The notes: generated from the sequence alone by a model not told the origin. A DNA stretch of 64,000 nt from Photobacterium profundum (GCF_003026285.1 NZ_PYOD01000004.1:358110-422109); one strand, 5' to 3'; numbered from the stretch's first letter, positions 8,578 to 17,891 are shown. Numbers and translations: made by a program.

Positions 8578-9060
8578 TCAGCTAATTAGTGCAATTTCAT
8601 AATTGATGATTTGATTGCCAATATGCACATCGACGTCGTCGTGTAATTCTCGCCCAATTAACGCTTCCCCTAACGGAGATGTAGGGGTAACAACAATAAT
8701 ATCTTTTTCATCAAAGCGAACTTTTAAACCGCCAGCAGATGGAGCAAAAAAGACGTATTTGTTGTTATCATCTTCATCGATAAGTTGTATTAAACACCCT
8801 AAAGTGACAACTTTCTTTTCTGTATCATCTGCTATATTAAGCTTCTTGAAGGCAAGAATATCGGCTTCACATTCTGCTACTCGTTGAGCTTGACCATGCG
8901 CTAAATACGATGCTTCTAACGCTAATGTGTCATATTGATTTTCAGCCACATTTTCATCATTCGTTGCCGTATTGTAAGCACGCAATGCCGCTTCAACAGC
9001 ACCTTGATGCGTTTCCTCTAATGCGGAAATCATCTGTTCGAGTAACAAGGTTTTATCCAT
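8578..9060 (-). CDS. GreA/GreB-family protein
   Basis: 160 aa from MDKTLLLEQM; a start at 9078 would add six residues, but neither has a strong ribosome-binding site. The N-terminal half is helical and coiled-coil-like (AENQYDTLALEASYLAHGQAQR, about residues 40-60) and the C-terminal half has the FKBP-like Gre domain ending in TPTSPLGEALIGRELHDDV. GreA/GreB bind the secondary channel of RNA polymerase; this shorter family may act similarly or, like Rnk, modulate polymerase without cleavage. The acidic tip of classical GreA is not obvious. Single gene. Confidence 0.8.
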   Translation of the reverse strand: MDKTLLLEQMISALEETHQGAVEAALRAYNTATNDENVAENQYDTLALEASYLAHGQAQRVAECEADILAFKKLNIADDTEKKVVTLGCLIQLIDEDDNNKYVFFAPSAGGLKVRFDEKDIIVVTPTSPLGEALIGRELHDDVDVHIGNQIINYEIALIS

Positions 9061-9146
9061 ACCTACACGTTTAACCATTTTGGATATAAGTAAAGGCTAT
9101 ATCCTAGATAGTCAAACGTGACGAGTAAAGAATAAGCGTATAAATA

Positions 9147-9569
9147 TTACGATGCGGCAACCATTGGAATGAATCGTGAGCGGATAGTGTCGTAACACCA
9201 GTTATACACAATAGCATAAACAAGAAAAAAGATGACCACGCCAGCATCCATTATTAATACCGTCCAAAAATCGAGCTGCAGTACCCACATCATCAGCGGA
9301 AAACTAACAAAGACTAAGCCCAATTCGAAACCAAGACCATGACCAATTCGCATCTTTAATCCGCGAGATGCACGGTTTTCACCGTACACACGGTCAAAAA
9401 TAAGGTTGTAGATATAGTTCCAAGTCATTGCGATCATAGAAAGCCCGATGGCTAAACCAGCAACAGATTTAGTGTCTGCTGTCGTTACAAAAGATGCGGC
9501 TACCATGAAACAAAGTAGTGCAATTATTTCGAATAATACACTATGGAAAATACGTTCTTTAAATGACAT
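9147..9569 (-). CDS. PACE-family multidrug efflux transporter
   Basis: 140 aa from MSFKERIFH. Four transmembrane helices in two BTP repeats: residues about 5-25, 35-58, 78-100 and 108-130. The pattern RIFHSVLFE, WNYIYNLIFDR, RIGHGLGFE and YNWCYD is typical of PACE proteins such as Acinetobacter AceI, which export chlorhexidine and related biocides or short diamines using the proton gradient. It is divergent from a LysR gene 93 bp away, the same arrangement as aceI/aceR. Confidence 0.9.
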   Translation of the reverse strand: MSFKERIFHSVLFEIIALLCFMVAASFVTTADTKSVAGLAIGLSMIAMTWNYIYNLIFDRVYGENRASRGLKMRIGHGLGFELGLVFVSFPLMMWVLQLDFWTVLIMDAGVVIFFLVYAIVYNWCYDTIRSRFIPMVAAS

Positions 9570-9610
9570 TTGAAACCTTCTATACATTATGGGTAAATCA
9601 TGTGGTATAT

Positions 9611-9633
9611 AATCATCAATAAATAAGATGATT
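9611..9633. promoter_or_regulatory. Inverted repeat in the PACE/LysR divergent promoter
   Basis: AATCATC-N9-GATGATT, 7-bp perfect arms. It lies between the two divergent genes and contains LysR-type T-N11-A spacing. Candidate site for the LysR protein at 9663. Confidence 0.5.
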
Positions 9634-9662
9634 GATAGTTAGTTATTATCAGGAAAAGTGAT

Positions 9663-10544
9663 ATGTTGAATTTAGAACAGCTAAGAATGTTTGTGGTTAC
9701 AGCACAGTTGGGTTCATTTTCAGCTTGCGCGCGTAAACTTGGGAAGGTGCAATCAGCAGTTAGCCAAGGAATAGCAACACTAGAAATTGATTTAGATACG
9801 CAACTCTTTGACCGTAGCACCCGCAAGCCATCACTGACGCCTGAGGGGCAACGTTTATTATCATTCGCACAGGCTATTTTGCAGCAAACGAATGAATTAG
9901 AAAATGCGGCAAATGCGTTGAATAAAAACAATGAAACCCAATTAAAATTAGCGGTAGACGATGCATTATTATTGCCTGCGTTATGGCAAATTTTGTCTGA
10001 CTTTTCGGTATTATTTCCTGCCACTATCTTAGATTTTTATACTGTTTCTACGCCTGATGTATATGCATTGGTGCATTCGGGCAGGGCAGATATAGGGTTA
10101 ATGTTCGCAAACAGTGGTTTCCCTCAAGATGTTGATCTTTGTTACGTGGGTAGCTTGCCTTTTCATGGTGTTGTTAGCCCTTCGCACCCTTTAGCTTTGT
10201 TAGAAACTGTAAAAGCGGCTGATTTAATCCCTTACCGTCAGTTGTTGATTAAAGGTATTGAGGGGCAAGAATTGTCTCATTTTCCTATGATTTCGGCGCA
10301 CTTATGGTGGGGTAATACATTTAATGGGGTAAATCAGTTAGTTAAAAATGGTATCGGGTGGGGGTATATTCCTAGCCATATGTCTGATGAGGGAGTAGCA
10401 GAGGGGAAGATGGCTCGGTTGAATTTAAGCTTCGACCATAAACCTTGGCGCGTTCCCATTGATCGTGTGATGTCGAAGAAAAAAGCCAAAGGCCCTGCTT
10501 TAACGTGGCTAGCCGATGCGCTAACCTGTTTACTTGAAGAATAG
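9663..10544 (+). CDS. LysR-family regulator, likely AceR-like activator of the PACE pump
   Basis: 293 aa. An intact LysR HTH is at residues 3-60 (LEQLRMFVVTAQLGSFSA, then KVQSAVSQGIATLE and LFDRS), followed by a two-lobed effector domain from about 90. Divergent from the PACE transporter gene, as in the aceR-aceI pair, where the LysR protein activates the pump gene in response to biocide or polyamine. It resembles the truncated LysR protein at the left edge of the window. Ligand unknown. Confidence 0.88.
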   Translation: MLNLEQLRMFVVTAQLGSFSACARKLGKVQSAVSQGIATLEIDLDTQLFDRSTRKPSLTPEGQRLLSFAQAILQQTNELENAANALNKNNETQLKLAVDDALLLPALWQILSDFSVLFPATILDFYTVSTPDVYALVHSGRADIGLMFANSGFPQDVDLCYVGSLPFHGVVSPSHPLALLETVKAADLIPYRQLLIKGIEGQELSHFPMISAHLWWGNTFNGVNQLVKNGIGWGYIPSHMSDEGVAEGKMARLNLSFDHKPWRVPIDRVMSKKKAKGPALTWLADALTCLLEE

Positions 10545-10546
10545 GG

Positions 10547-10566
10547 AAGGCTACTTATGTAGCCTT
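10547..10566. terminator. Hairpin terminator between convergent LysR and chemoreceptor genes
   Basis: AAGGCTAC-TTAT-GTAGCCTT, 8-bp stem and 4-nt loop, starting right after the LysR stop codon and 20 bp from the 3' end of the minus-strand gene. Likely bidirectional. Confidence 0.7.
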
Positions 10567-10585
10567 AATCGATTTACTTAAGGGG

Positions 10586-11680
10586 CTAGTGCTTATATTT
10601 AATTACATCATCTAAAAGACGAGCAATGTTTGCTGCAACCTGTTCACTGGCATCTTCCATTGCGTTAATGTGAGTTATCAGTGTTTTTTGGTCGTCTTTT
10701 ACCCCTGCCTCAAGCGCATAACGTCCAGAATCGTGGACTAATTTATGTGGACCATCTATGTAGCTAAAATGTGGTAAATGGCTATAGTGTTTCGCGCCAT
10801 CACCCTCAAAATACCACTTGCCTAATCGACATTCTGTATGCGCGTTGACAGCTGCATTAAAGTTCCGTTTTTCAATAATGCTGTACACATTATTCTTCCA
10901 TACGGCGTGATCTAATTTTACGGTATCAAGAAAAGCGCGGGCTGTGGCAATTCTGATGACTTCCTGCATATGTTGTGATTTTGAAAGTACATTCGTTACG
11001 ACAGCATCAATTTGTTCTGATGATGCTGACACTTCTTCTGCGCATTGTTGATTTTCTGTAATCGTAGCTTTAATGTCATTTGTTTGGCTCAATACTTGGT
11101 TAACTAAGTGCTCGATTTTTCCACTGGCATCATGCGCTTTTCCTGCTAATGCACGAACTTCGTCGGCGACAACAGCAAAACCTCTACCTGCTTCACCAGC
11201 TCGTGCTGCTTCAATGGCAGCGTTTAGTGCGAGTAGGTTTGTTTGAGCTGATATTTCTTGAATTGTTAATACCAGTTGCCCGATAGATGCGGCCGTTGTA
11301 TCAAGCGTTGCGACAGCTTTCATACTGTTACTGGCTTGCGTACTTATTTTTTCAGCACGGTTTTCTAATCGAGAAAGCGCGGCATGAGTTTGTGTAAACA
11401 TTTCATCAAGTTGTTTGAGTTCTTCGTTTTCCTCAACTAAATTTTCTGCACTGCTGGCTAACCCTTGTCGAATGGTTTCAAGCAGTGAACCACCACGTAA
11501 ATGGCTCGACATAACAGCGGTATCGAGCTGATTGTGTTGCTGTGATTGTTGAGTTTCATTTCGACTTATATTCAGTTGTTCGGTAAGTGAGTATATTTCT
11601 GATTGATGCTGTTCGTTTTGAGTAATAAGCTTTTGCTTTAAAAGCGTATTTTCATTTTTGAGCTGACGATTAAAAAACAT
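10586..11680 (-). CDS. Cytoplasmic methyl-accepting chemotaxis protein with C-terminal CZB domain
   Basis: 364 aa, no transmembrane segment. An N-terminal coiled coil (1-60) leads into the MCP signalling domain (about 90-235). The hairpin tip [20 protein letters not shown], followed by [15 protein letters not shown], is essentially the universal kinase-contact region. The C-terminal part (about 255-350) is a CZB zinc-binding domain, with histidines and a cysteine in [29 protein letters not shown] and H-x-x-G. CZB receptors sense zinc or hypochlorous acid through zinc-thiolate chemistry. It acts on CheA/CheW, encoded elsewhere. Confidence 0.92.
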   Translation of the reverse strand: MFFNRQLKNENTLLKQKLITQNEQHQSEIYSLTEQLNISRNETQQSQQHNQLDTAVMSSHLRGGSLLETIRQGLASSAENLVEENEELKQLDEMFTQTHAALSRLENRAEKISTQASNSMKAVATLDTTAASIGQLVLTIQEISAQTNLLALNAAIEAARAGEAGRGFAVVADEVRALAGKAHDASGKIEHLVNQVLSQTNDIKATITENQQCAEEVSASSEQIDAVVTNVLSKSQHMQEVIRIATARAFLDTVKLDHAVWKNNVYSIIEKRNFNAAVNAHTECRLGKWYFEGDGAKHYSHLPHFSYIDGPHKLVHDSGRYALEAGVKDDQKTLITHINAMEDASEQVAANIARLLDDVIKYKH

Positions 11681-11912
11681 ATATTTTCCAACTTAATGTC
11701 TTTAGATAATTATTATTGTTTTGATTGGATAATTATCCCACTAAAGAGGTATTTTTTAATATTGAGTGTCTAAAAGTGCAGGCAGTGTTGCATAAAAATA
11801 AGGTGTATATACCCGATATAATCAGCAGTGATGAAAGGCTTTATTGTATTGGTAAAAGGAATAAGCTAATCATTCGATCGATGATCAGCTTAGATTAGCT
11901 TATTATAACGCT

Positions 11913-12881
11913 TTATTGTTGGCTGTATGTGATTAAGCTTTCACGATACAGTTTTAAAAGCGCTTGATCGTTAACGGCAATGCCCACCTTTTGATTCGGC
12001 ATTGATGACCATTCATCATTCATATATTTACGGTTATCAAATTTTTGAATTGTCATGCCTTCAGCAGGTCCATCTGTTACAACTCGCACAGCGCCTTTAC
12101 GTAATGTAAATAATTCGGGATCGATGACATACGCGATGGCAGAAGGATCGTGAACATGGCAACCATTGAGCCCAACTTTTTGAGAGTAGAAACGTAAATA
12201 ATAACGGCTTACATCCCAAATAAATTGACCCACTTCGCCGGCATCATCACGTAGTTCATTGAGATATTGACCAGTGAAAAAGCTTTGTTCAGTAACATCT
12301 AAACCAATAATAACGACTGGCCATGAGGCGCAAAATACAATATCGGCCGCATGGGGATCATCATGGATATTGGCTTCAGCATACGGAGTAACATTGCCAC
12401 GGTGATCATTCATTCCAAATGCACCACCCATTACGACAACTTCTTTGACTAAGTCTGCAATCTCGGGTGCAGCTTCAAGTGCTAGGGCAATGTTGGTTAA
12501 TGGACCCACGGTGACTAATGTAATTTCGCCGGGGTTAGCTTTAGCTGTGTCGATTATGTATTGGTAAGCAGGGCGAGGGTCTGCTTGCTCTGTAATGTCA
12601 TCAGGTGCGGTGAGGTCGCCAAATCCAGTTTCACCGTGTACAACAACGGTTGCGCCAACAGGTGGGCGATGAAGCGGCTTACTTGCCCCTTTTGCGATAT
12701 CTGCTGTGAAATTGAATTTCTGTTTTAAATAAAGCGCATTACGGGTGGCATTGTCGATAGTTGCATTGCCATAAACTGTTGTAATTGCAATTAAATCTAA
12801 TGATGGGTGTGCTTCGGCAAATAAGATTGCCATTGCATCATCAATTCCAGGATCGGTATCTAAAATAATTTTTGTTGTCAT
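11913..12881 (-). CDS. Ribonucleoside hydrolase (inosine-uridine preferring family)
   Basis: 322 aa. The N-terminal calcium-binding signature ILDTDPGIDDAMAILFA is intact, followed by VTVGPLTNIA, VVMGGAF, ANIHDDPHAADIVF and the catalytic VHDPSAIAYV near residue 240. The family hydrolyses the N-glycosidic bond of purine or pyrimidine nucleosides to a base and ribose for salvage. Full length and cytoplasmic. A perfect CRP-type site at 13003-13018 lies about 120 bp upstream, consistent with carbon-catabolite control of nucleoside use. Exact specificity (RihA, RihB or RihC type) cannot be settled from the sequence. Confidence 0.92.
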   Translation of the reverse strand: MTTKIILDTDPGIDDAMAILFAEAHPSLDLIAITTVYGNATIDNATRNALYLKQKFNFTADIAKGASKPLHRPPVGATVVVHGETGFGDLTAPDDITEQADPRPAYQYIIDTAKANPGEITLVTVGPLTNIALALEAAPEIADLVKEVVVMGGAFGMNDHRGNVTPYAEANIHDDPHAADIVFCASWPVVIIGLDVTEQSFFTGQYLNELRDDAGEVGQFIWDVSRYYLRFYSQKVGLNGCHVHDPSAIAYVIDPELFTLRKGAVRVVTDGPAEGMTIQKFDNRKYMNDEWSSMPNQKVGIAVNDQALLKLYRESLITYSQQ

Positions 12882-13002
12882 GTACTCGTTACCTAGCTTT
12901 TTACAGAATAACTATTAAAACAAACCTTTTGTTATCAATGGAGATATAACAAAAGTGTCAATAAATGATGTGCCTTATAGTAACGATATTGTGGTGTGTT
13001 CC

Positions 13003-13018
13003 TGTGATTGTTATCACA
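13003..13018. promoter_or_regulatory. Perfect CRP-type binding site
   Basis: TGTGATTGTTATCACA matches the TGTGA-N6-TCACA consensus exactly. It is upstream of the nucleoside hydrolase gene in a 328-bp gap that otherwise holds only a terminator. Confidence 0.7.
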
Positions 13019-13148
13019 ATCAGTGCAACTCAAATTTTTACGAATACCATCGAGTCTTAGCTAGTTTAGAAGCCGCAGTGTCATCGGCGATATTTGAATA
13101 CTAGATATAGGATCTGTACCTGTCTATTTCTGAGTAAAATAAAACAGA

Positions 13149-13170
13149 AAGCCTACCAGCGGCAGGCCTT
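13149..13170 (-). terminator. Rho-independent terminator of metY
   Basis: On the minus strand GCCTGCC-GCT-GGTAGGC is followed by TTTCTGTTTTATTTT. It is 40 bp after the metY stop codon. Confidence 0.8.
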
Positions 13171-13209
13171 TATTTATGGAGTATCGAATAGCAGTTAAGC
13201 TAAATCGAT

Positions 13210-14478
13210 TTATGCATTAAGTGCCTGTTCTAAATCAGCAAGAATATCATCGATATGTTCTATACCGACAGATAGACGGATCATTTCAGGGGATACGCCC
13301 GCTTGCTTTTGTTCTTGCTCACTGAGTTGTCTGTGTGTTGTTGATGCAGGGTGACAGGCTAAAGATTTTGCATCCCCGATGTTGACCAATCGTTTGAAGA
13401 TATTCAGTGCATCATAAAAACGAACGCCAGCCTCATACCCATCTTTTAGTCCAAAAGAGAGGATCGCAGATGGCTGACCTTTCATGTACTTTTTAGCTAA
13501 AGAATAATGCTTTGAATCAGGAAGGCCTGCATAATTAACCCACTCCACTTTATCGTGCTGATTGAGGTATTCTGCGACTTTAAGGGCATTCTCGGTATGT
13601 CTTTCCATTCGAAGCGATAAGGTTTCTAAGCCTTGTATTAGCATAAATGCATTCATAGGGGATAGAGCAGAGCCAGTATTGCGTAATGGTACCGTGCGCG
13701 CTCGCCCGATGAAGGCTGCTTCACCAAATGCTTCAGTGTATACCACGCCGTGATAAGACGGTTCGGGTTGGTTAAAAACAGGGAAACGATCTTTGTGCTC
13801 AGCCCAAGGGAATTTACCTGAGTCGATAATCATGCCACCGAGTGTTGTTCCGTGGCCCCCGACGTATTTTGTTAAAGAATGCACAACGATATCAGCGCCA
13901 AATTCGATAGGTTTACATAGTACGGGGGTTGCGACGGTGTTATCGACAATAACAGGTACACCTTGCGCATGAGCAAGCTCTGCTACTCGCTCTAAATCAA
14001 TAATGTTACCCGCGGGGTTGCCAATACTTTCGCAGAATATCGCTTTGGTTTTTTCATCGATAAGTTCAGCTAAGCTTTCTGGTTTATCGTCTTTCGCGAA
14101 GCGTACTTCAATACCTTGATTTGGCAACATATGAGCAAACAAGGTGTAAGAGCCACCGTAAAGCTGTGGTGTCGCAACGATATTATCGCCAATTTGTGCC
14201 AACGTTAGAATGGCATAATTGATGGCTGCACTACCTGCACTTACCGCTAATCCAGCAATGCCTCCTTCTAGTGCTGCCATACGCTTTTCCAGCACATCGT
14301 TGGTTGGGTTCATAATACGAGTATAAATGTTCCCTGGTACTTCTAGATTAAAAAGGTCAGCACCGTGTTGAGCGTTATCAAACTCATAAGCGACAGTTTG
14401 GTAAATTGGCGTTGCGACAGATTTAGTTGTTGGGTCGGTTTCATAACCAAAGTGGATCGAGAGTGTTTCGTCTTTCAT
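13210..14478 (-). CDS. metY: O-acetylhomoserine sulfhydrylase / aminocarboxypropyltransferase
   Basis: 422 aa from MKDETLSIHFG, with GGAAG 7 nt before the ATG; the longer frame to 14508 has no support. It belongs to the Cys/Met-metabolism PLP-enzyme family: the PLP lysine is in VVHSLTKYVGGHG (about residue 207), with VDNTVATP (aspartate for the pyridine ring) before it. The length and the start of the O-acetylhomoserine (thiol)-lyase type (FGYETDPTTKSVATPIYQTVAY, split across the N-terminus) distinguish it from MetB/MetC. It makes homocysteine from O-acetylhomoserine and sulfide, or methionine from methanethiol. Single gene with its own terminator. Confidence 0.93.
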   Translation of the reverse strand: MKDETLSIHFGYETDPTTKSVATPIYQTVAYEFDNAQHGADLFNLEVPGNIYTRIMNPTNDVLEKRMAALEGGIAGLAVSAGSAAINYAILTLAQIGDNIVATPQLYGGSYTLFAHMLPNQGIEVRFAKDDKPESLAELIDEKTKAIFCESIGNPAGNIIDLERVAELAHAQGVPVIVDNTVATPVLCKPIEFGADIVVHSLTKYVGGHGTTLGGMIIDSGKFPWAEHKDRFPVFNQPEPSYHGVVYTEAFGEAAFIGRARTVPLRNTGSALSPMNAFMLIQGLETLSLRMERHTENALKVAEYLNQHDKVEWVNYAGLPDSKHYSLAKKYMKGQPSAILSFGLKDGYEAGVRFYDALNIFKRLVNIGDAKSLACHPASTTHRQLSEQEQKQAGVSPEMIRLSVGIEHIDDILADLEQALNA

Positions 14479-14742
14479 TGTTCTTCCTTGAATATATTGA
14501 ATGGACAATTTTTTATTATGCCAAGTTTTTTAGATAAAAACTGATAGAAAGGGAGTTTTTGCTACCTTAATGAAGAGCAAATTGATTTTCTTAAATAAGC
14601 GCCTTGCTAATTACCTTTGTTGGTAATACTGCGTGAGATACTTTCGCTTACTGCTTACTTGATTGCTTTGTGTTTTACGCCACATTTCTTTCAACAAATT
14701 ACTTCTATACTAATGAGTAATCCGACAGAAGAGGGAATGCCG

Positions 14743-15000
14743 ATGCTAAATGAAAATCATGCTTTTATCTTAGATTTTCCTGAACTTACAGCAGACATTG
14801 TTCAGCTCAACCACGATGATCCAACATTCAAAGCCGATCTTCAGCAGTATCATCAACTGGATTACGATATCCGCCAGCTGGAGATATCAGGTAGTCCGAT
14901 TGATGATGACAACATGAATGACCTAAAGCTTAAGCGTGTGGAATTAAAAGACATGTTATATAAGCAACTCACCAAGCATCATGAGCAAGCAAGTAATTAA
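14743..15000 (+). CDS. YdcH-family small protein (DUF465)
   Basis: 85 aa from MLNENHAF, chosen because GAGGGA lies 6 nt before this ATG; upstream ATGs at 14713 and 14737 have nothing comparable. Two long helices form a coiled coil typical of DUF465 proteins (HDDPTFKADLQQYHQLD, then LKLKRVELKDMLY). Cytoplasmic, function unknown in the family. Confidence 0.85.
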   Translation: MLNENHAFILDFPELTADIVQLNHDDPTFKADLQQYHQLDYDIRQLEISGSPIDDDNMNDLKLKRVELKDMLYKQLTKHHEQASN

Positions 15001-15144
15001 CCCATTTGAACATACAAAGTGTTTGTGCCGTCAATACTTGTCTTGATGGCACAATATTAATCCAGATTAAGGATCTTGCTCTAGAAAAATGAGATATTGT
15101 CGGTAATATTTACTATTGCTCATCGCACATAAAAAATGCACAGA

Positions 15145-15184
15145 AAGAACAGCCATGCTTATTGTATGGCTGTTCTTTTTTATT
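15145..15184 (+). terminator. Strong rho-independent terminator
   Basis: AAGAACAGCCAT-N9-ATGGCTGTTCTT, a perfect 12-bp stem followed by an uninterrupted T-run. Ends transcription from the ydcH-like gene; the A-run on the other side makes it potentially bidirectional. Confidence 0.92.
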
Positions 15185-15235
15185 CCGTTATAAAGCAGAT
15201 GAATAAGACGAAAAACGATTTTTAGAGGATTGGAC

Positions 15236-16348
15236 TTGAGCACTTTGTTTACAGAAACCCGTATTGGCAACATGACGTTAAAAAACCGATTTATTCGAAG
15301 CGCTACGTGGGAAAATATGGCAACAGAAGATGGCCATATGACGGATAAATTATACGCTATCTATGAAGAGCTTGCTAAAGGGGAAGTGGGCCTAATTGTA
15401 ACGGGTTATGCGAATATTGTAGAAGAAGAGAAGCCAAATGCAGGCATGATGGGAATGTACAATGATTCCTTTATCGATGAATACAAAAAGCTGACCGAGT
15501 TAGTCCACATTAATGATTCTAAAATAGTGATGCAGCTTGCTTATGGTGGCACAAAAACCACGCATAATGTTGGTGAAAGGGTGATCTATGCGCCGAGTGA
15601 AGTGTGCGAAAAAGGCACAAAAACATTAGGCAAAGCGATGACTAAGGATGAGATAGATTACATCATTCAGGCATTTGCTCACGCAAGCCGAAGAGCCCAA
15701 GAATCAGGTTTTGATGGGGTCGAAATACACGCAGCACATACCTATTTAATTAATCAGTTTTTAAGCCCTTATTACAATCGAAGGGAAGATCAATATGGTG
15801 GCAGCCTAGATAATCGAATGAGATTGTTATTAGAGATCTATGTTGAAATAAGAAAGCTTGTCGGTGATGAGTATCCAATATTAGTCAAATTGACGGCATC
15901 TGAGTTTTTTGCGGGTGGCTTAACTTTTGATGAAACACGTATCGTTTGTCAAAAATTAGAAGCGATCGGCGTTGATGCAATCATCATCTCAGGTAATATC
16001 CATGGTAAGGCTAATACCATGATTGGTGAGGCTTTTGATGGATATACCATTCAACAAGAAGGCTATTTTCATGAATATGGGCATGTTATTAGCGAAGAGG
16101 TGAATGTACCCGTTATTACCGTTGGCGGATTAACGGATATTGATGCGATAGAAGAGATTGCGAATAATACCAATATTCAATACTTTGCCCTCTCTCGACC
16201 TTTGCTGTCTGAACCGCATTTAATTAAGCGTTGGAAAGAAGGTAACAGAACGCCAGTTGAGTGTGAAAGGTGTTCAAAATGTCGCACAAGACGTGGCAAT
16301 TTCTGTGTTGTTAATAAGAAAAGAAAATCGCAATTAGCTCGCTTATAA
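15236..16348 (+). CDS. Old-yellow-enzyme-type NADH:flavin oxidoreductase
   Basis: 370 aa from a TTG with AGAGGA 6 nt upstream; a TTG two codons earlier is too close to that site. An FMN-binding TIM barrel: RIGNMTLKNRFIRSATWE at the N-terminus, then FDGVEIHAAHTYLINQFLSP and RREDQYGGSLDNRMR (about residues 160-195), the OYE/2,4-dienoyl-CoA reductase signature. The C-terminus has cysteines in CERCSKCRTRRGNFC, like a shortened iron-sulfur-binding segment, but the FAD/NAD domains of dienoyl-CoA reductase are missing. It probably reduces activated C=C bonds using NAD(P)H; substrate unknown. Confidence 0.88.
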   Translation: MSTLFTETRIGNMTLKNRFIRSATWENMATEDGHMTDKLYAIYEELAKGEVGLIVTGYANIVEEEKPNAGMMGMYNDSFIDEYKKLTELVHINDSKIVMQLAYGGTKTTHNVGERVIYAPSEVCEKGTKTLGKAMTKDEIDYIIQAFAHASRRAQESGFDGVEIHAAHTYLINQFLSPYYNRREDQYGGSLDNRMRLLLEIYVEIRKLVGDEYPILVKLTASEFFAGGLTFDETRIVCQKLEAIGVDAIIISGNIHGKANTMIGEAFDGYTIQQEGYFHEYGHVISEEVNVPVITVGGLTDIDAIEEIANNTNIQYFALSRPLLSEPHLIKRWKEGNRTPVECERCSKCRTRRGNFCVVNKKRKSQLARL

Positions 16349-16378
16349 ATAAGCAGTGACACATTTCTGTTTAGAACC

Positions 16379-16565
16379 GAGTCAGTAATACCAATATTGA
16401 TAAGTAAATGGTCATAAATTTGTGCAGGAAAAATGGGTAAGAACAAGGCAGAAATTGAAGTAACTAGTGGTTCTAATTATAAAATTTCTAACGACGTTAT
16501 TAGCTATTTTAACCAACAAGAATGAACAGATACTTATTTAGCTTGGTATAAATCATTGCTGACTC
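16379..16565. repeat. 187-bp MITE-like element with imperfect terminal inverted repeats
   Basis: The ends GAGTCAG-(T/C)-AAT...ACCAA...ATAAGTA are inverted copies of one another with small gaps: left 16379-16410, right about 16531-16565. The interior has no long ORF (only a 30-codon frame at 16433) and the TTTCTAACG-type wording I associate with repeated intergenic elements in Vibrionaceae. Directly visible: inverted ends. Inferred: mobility. Confidence 0.6.
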
Positions 16566-16587
16566 ATTCCCATTAGTATCGAAAGGT

Positions 16588-16609
16588 TGAGGTCACGATT
16601 TCGACCTCA
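16588..16609 (-). terminator. Hairpin after the sugar dehydrogenase gene
   Basis: TGAGGTC-N8-GACCTCA directly after the minus-strand stop codon. The T-run is short, so moderate support. Confidence 0.5.
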
Positions 16610-16610
16610 T

Positions 16611-17687
16611 TTATCGCTTGAGCTTGTAAAGGTTACCATTATCTGTACTGAAGAAGATCTCCCCTTCAGGTGATACTTCAATGTCTCTGATACGTTCGCC
16701 GAGATCTGAAAGGATCCGATCTTCAGCAATAGCTTTACCCTCGTTATTAAGGGTGACTATATTAATGTGGGTTAACTTTAGCGCCCCCGATAATAATTTC
16801 CCTTTTAACTCTGGAAATCTTTCGCCTCGATACAATACCAAACTGCCAGGAGCGATCGAGGGTATGTAAACCTTAACTGGCGATTCGATGCCTTCTCTTT
16901 CAGTGGCTTCGCCTACACTGACTGGTCCCCAATATTCTTTACCGTGAGAAGTAATAGGCCAGCCATAATTAGATCCTTTTTTGATTAAGTTAATTTCATC
17001 ACCTCCACGCGGCCCGTGCTCAATTGACCAAAGTCTCTGACTCTTATGATCAAAGAATAAGCCCTGAGGGTTTCGATGCCCGTAGCTCCATATCTCATCC
17101 AATATCGCTTTGTTGTTTACATAGGGGTTGTCTTTAGGTGTGCTGCCGTCTGGATTCAAGCGTAAGATTGAGCCTGCATGATTCATGGTGTTCTGACCAT
17201 TTTCTCGCTCGCCACGGTCACCTATCGAGAAATAGAGGCTGTTATTATCAAACGTAATTCGACTGCCGAAATGCCTGCTAGTATCGGTTTGGGAGATTGA
17301 AACAAAGACATCCTCCCAACCTGAGAGTGCCTCGTTACGGTACTTCGCCGATGCAAGCGTTGTGACGCCTTTCCCATTGATGCTTTTACTGTAAGTAACG
17401 TATATTTTGGTTTCATCGAAAGGGGAGAGAGTAACATCAAGAAGCCCACCTTGCCCTTTAACCCAAACGTTTGGAATCTCAGCCAAAGTCTGATGCTTAC
17501 CTGTTACTAGATTGATGTGTTTAATTGCTCCATTTCTCTCTGTGATGAGCATAGTGCTGTCGTCAATGTAGGCCAATCCCCATGGTACGTTTAACCCACT
17601 GGTCACTTTTTCGGCTTCATATGCATGAGCGGTATTCACAGCCAAAAGGGTAAGTATTAACCCACGTATTCGTTGGGGTATTTTCAT
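16611..17687 (-). CDS. PQQ-dependent sugar dehydrogenase-like protein (GSDH family), exported
   Basis: 358 aa. The Sec signal peptide (about residues 1-22, cleavage after NTAHA) is followed by a six-bladed beta-propeller. Family motifs: LITERNGAI, QGGLLDVTLSP, FGSRITFDN followed by FSIGDRGE, HRNPQGLFFD and EHGPRGGDEINLI plus NYGWP. This is the soluble glucose/aldose sugar dehydrogenase family (YliI/Asd-like), periplasmic and using PQQ with calcium. Whether this organism makes PQQ is not shown here. Monocistronic. Confidence 0.9.
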   Translation of the reverse strand: MKIPQRIRGLILTLLAVNTAHAYEAEKVTSGLNVPWGLAYIDDSTMLITERNGAIKHINLVTGKHQTLAEIPNVWVKGQGGLLDVTLSPFDETKIYVTYSKSINGKGVTTLASAKYRNEALSGWEDVFVSISQTDTSRHFGSRITFDNNSLYFSIGDRGERENGQNTMNHAGSILRLNPDGSTPKDNPYVNNKAILDEIWSYGHRNPQGLFFDHKSQRLWSIEHGPRGGDEINLIKKGSNYGWPITSHGKEYWGPVSVGEATEREGIESPVKVYIPSIAPGSLVLYRGERFPELKGKLLSGALKLTHINIVTLNNEGKAIAEDRILSDLGERIRDIEVSPEGEIFFSTDNGNLYKLKR

Positions 17688-17840
17688 CGACTTGCCTACC
17701 TTCTTGTATTGGTTTTCTTGAAGTTTAGCGTTTTGATAGCGATGCCGTAGAGAATGTTTTCTAAATTGTAATTTAATCGGCCCCTAATTAAAAAGTGCAC
17801 GAATAAACCTTAAGGTAAAATAAAAAATCGCTTTACCAAA

Positions 17841-17860
17841 ACTGTACCGTACAGTACAGT
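17841..17860. promoter_or_regulatory. TetR operator of the HlyD-MFS operon
   Basis: ACTGTACCGTACAGT (7-bp arms around C) extended by a further half-site, ACAGT. The same ACTGTAC-n-GTACAGT palindrome lies in front of the tetR gene at 21213. It is 32 bp upstream of the HlyD start codon. Confidence 0.85.
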
Positions 17861-17891
17861 TTGTGGCAGGTCATTAATTTGGGTTTTCAAA

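Noticed and set aside
9587..10024. 145-aa minus-strand ORF
   Set aside because: It lies opposite the HTH-coding part of the intact LysR gene; a shadow frame.
14479..14620. SAM or other riboswitch before metY
   Set aside because: The leader is short and shows no multi-helix conserved core.
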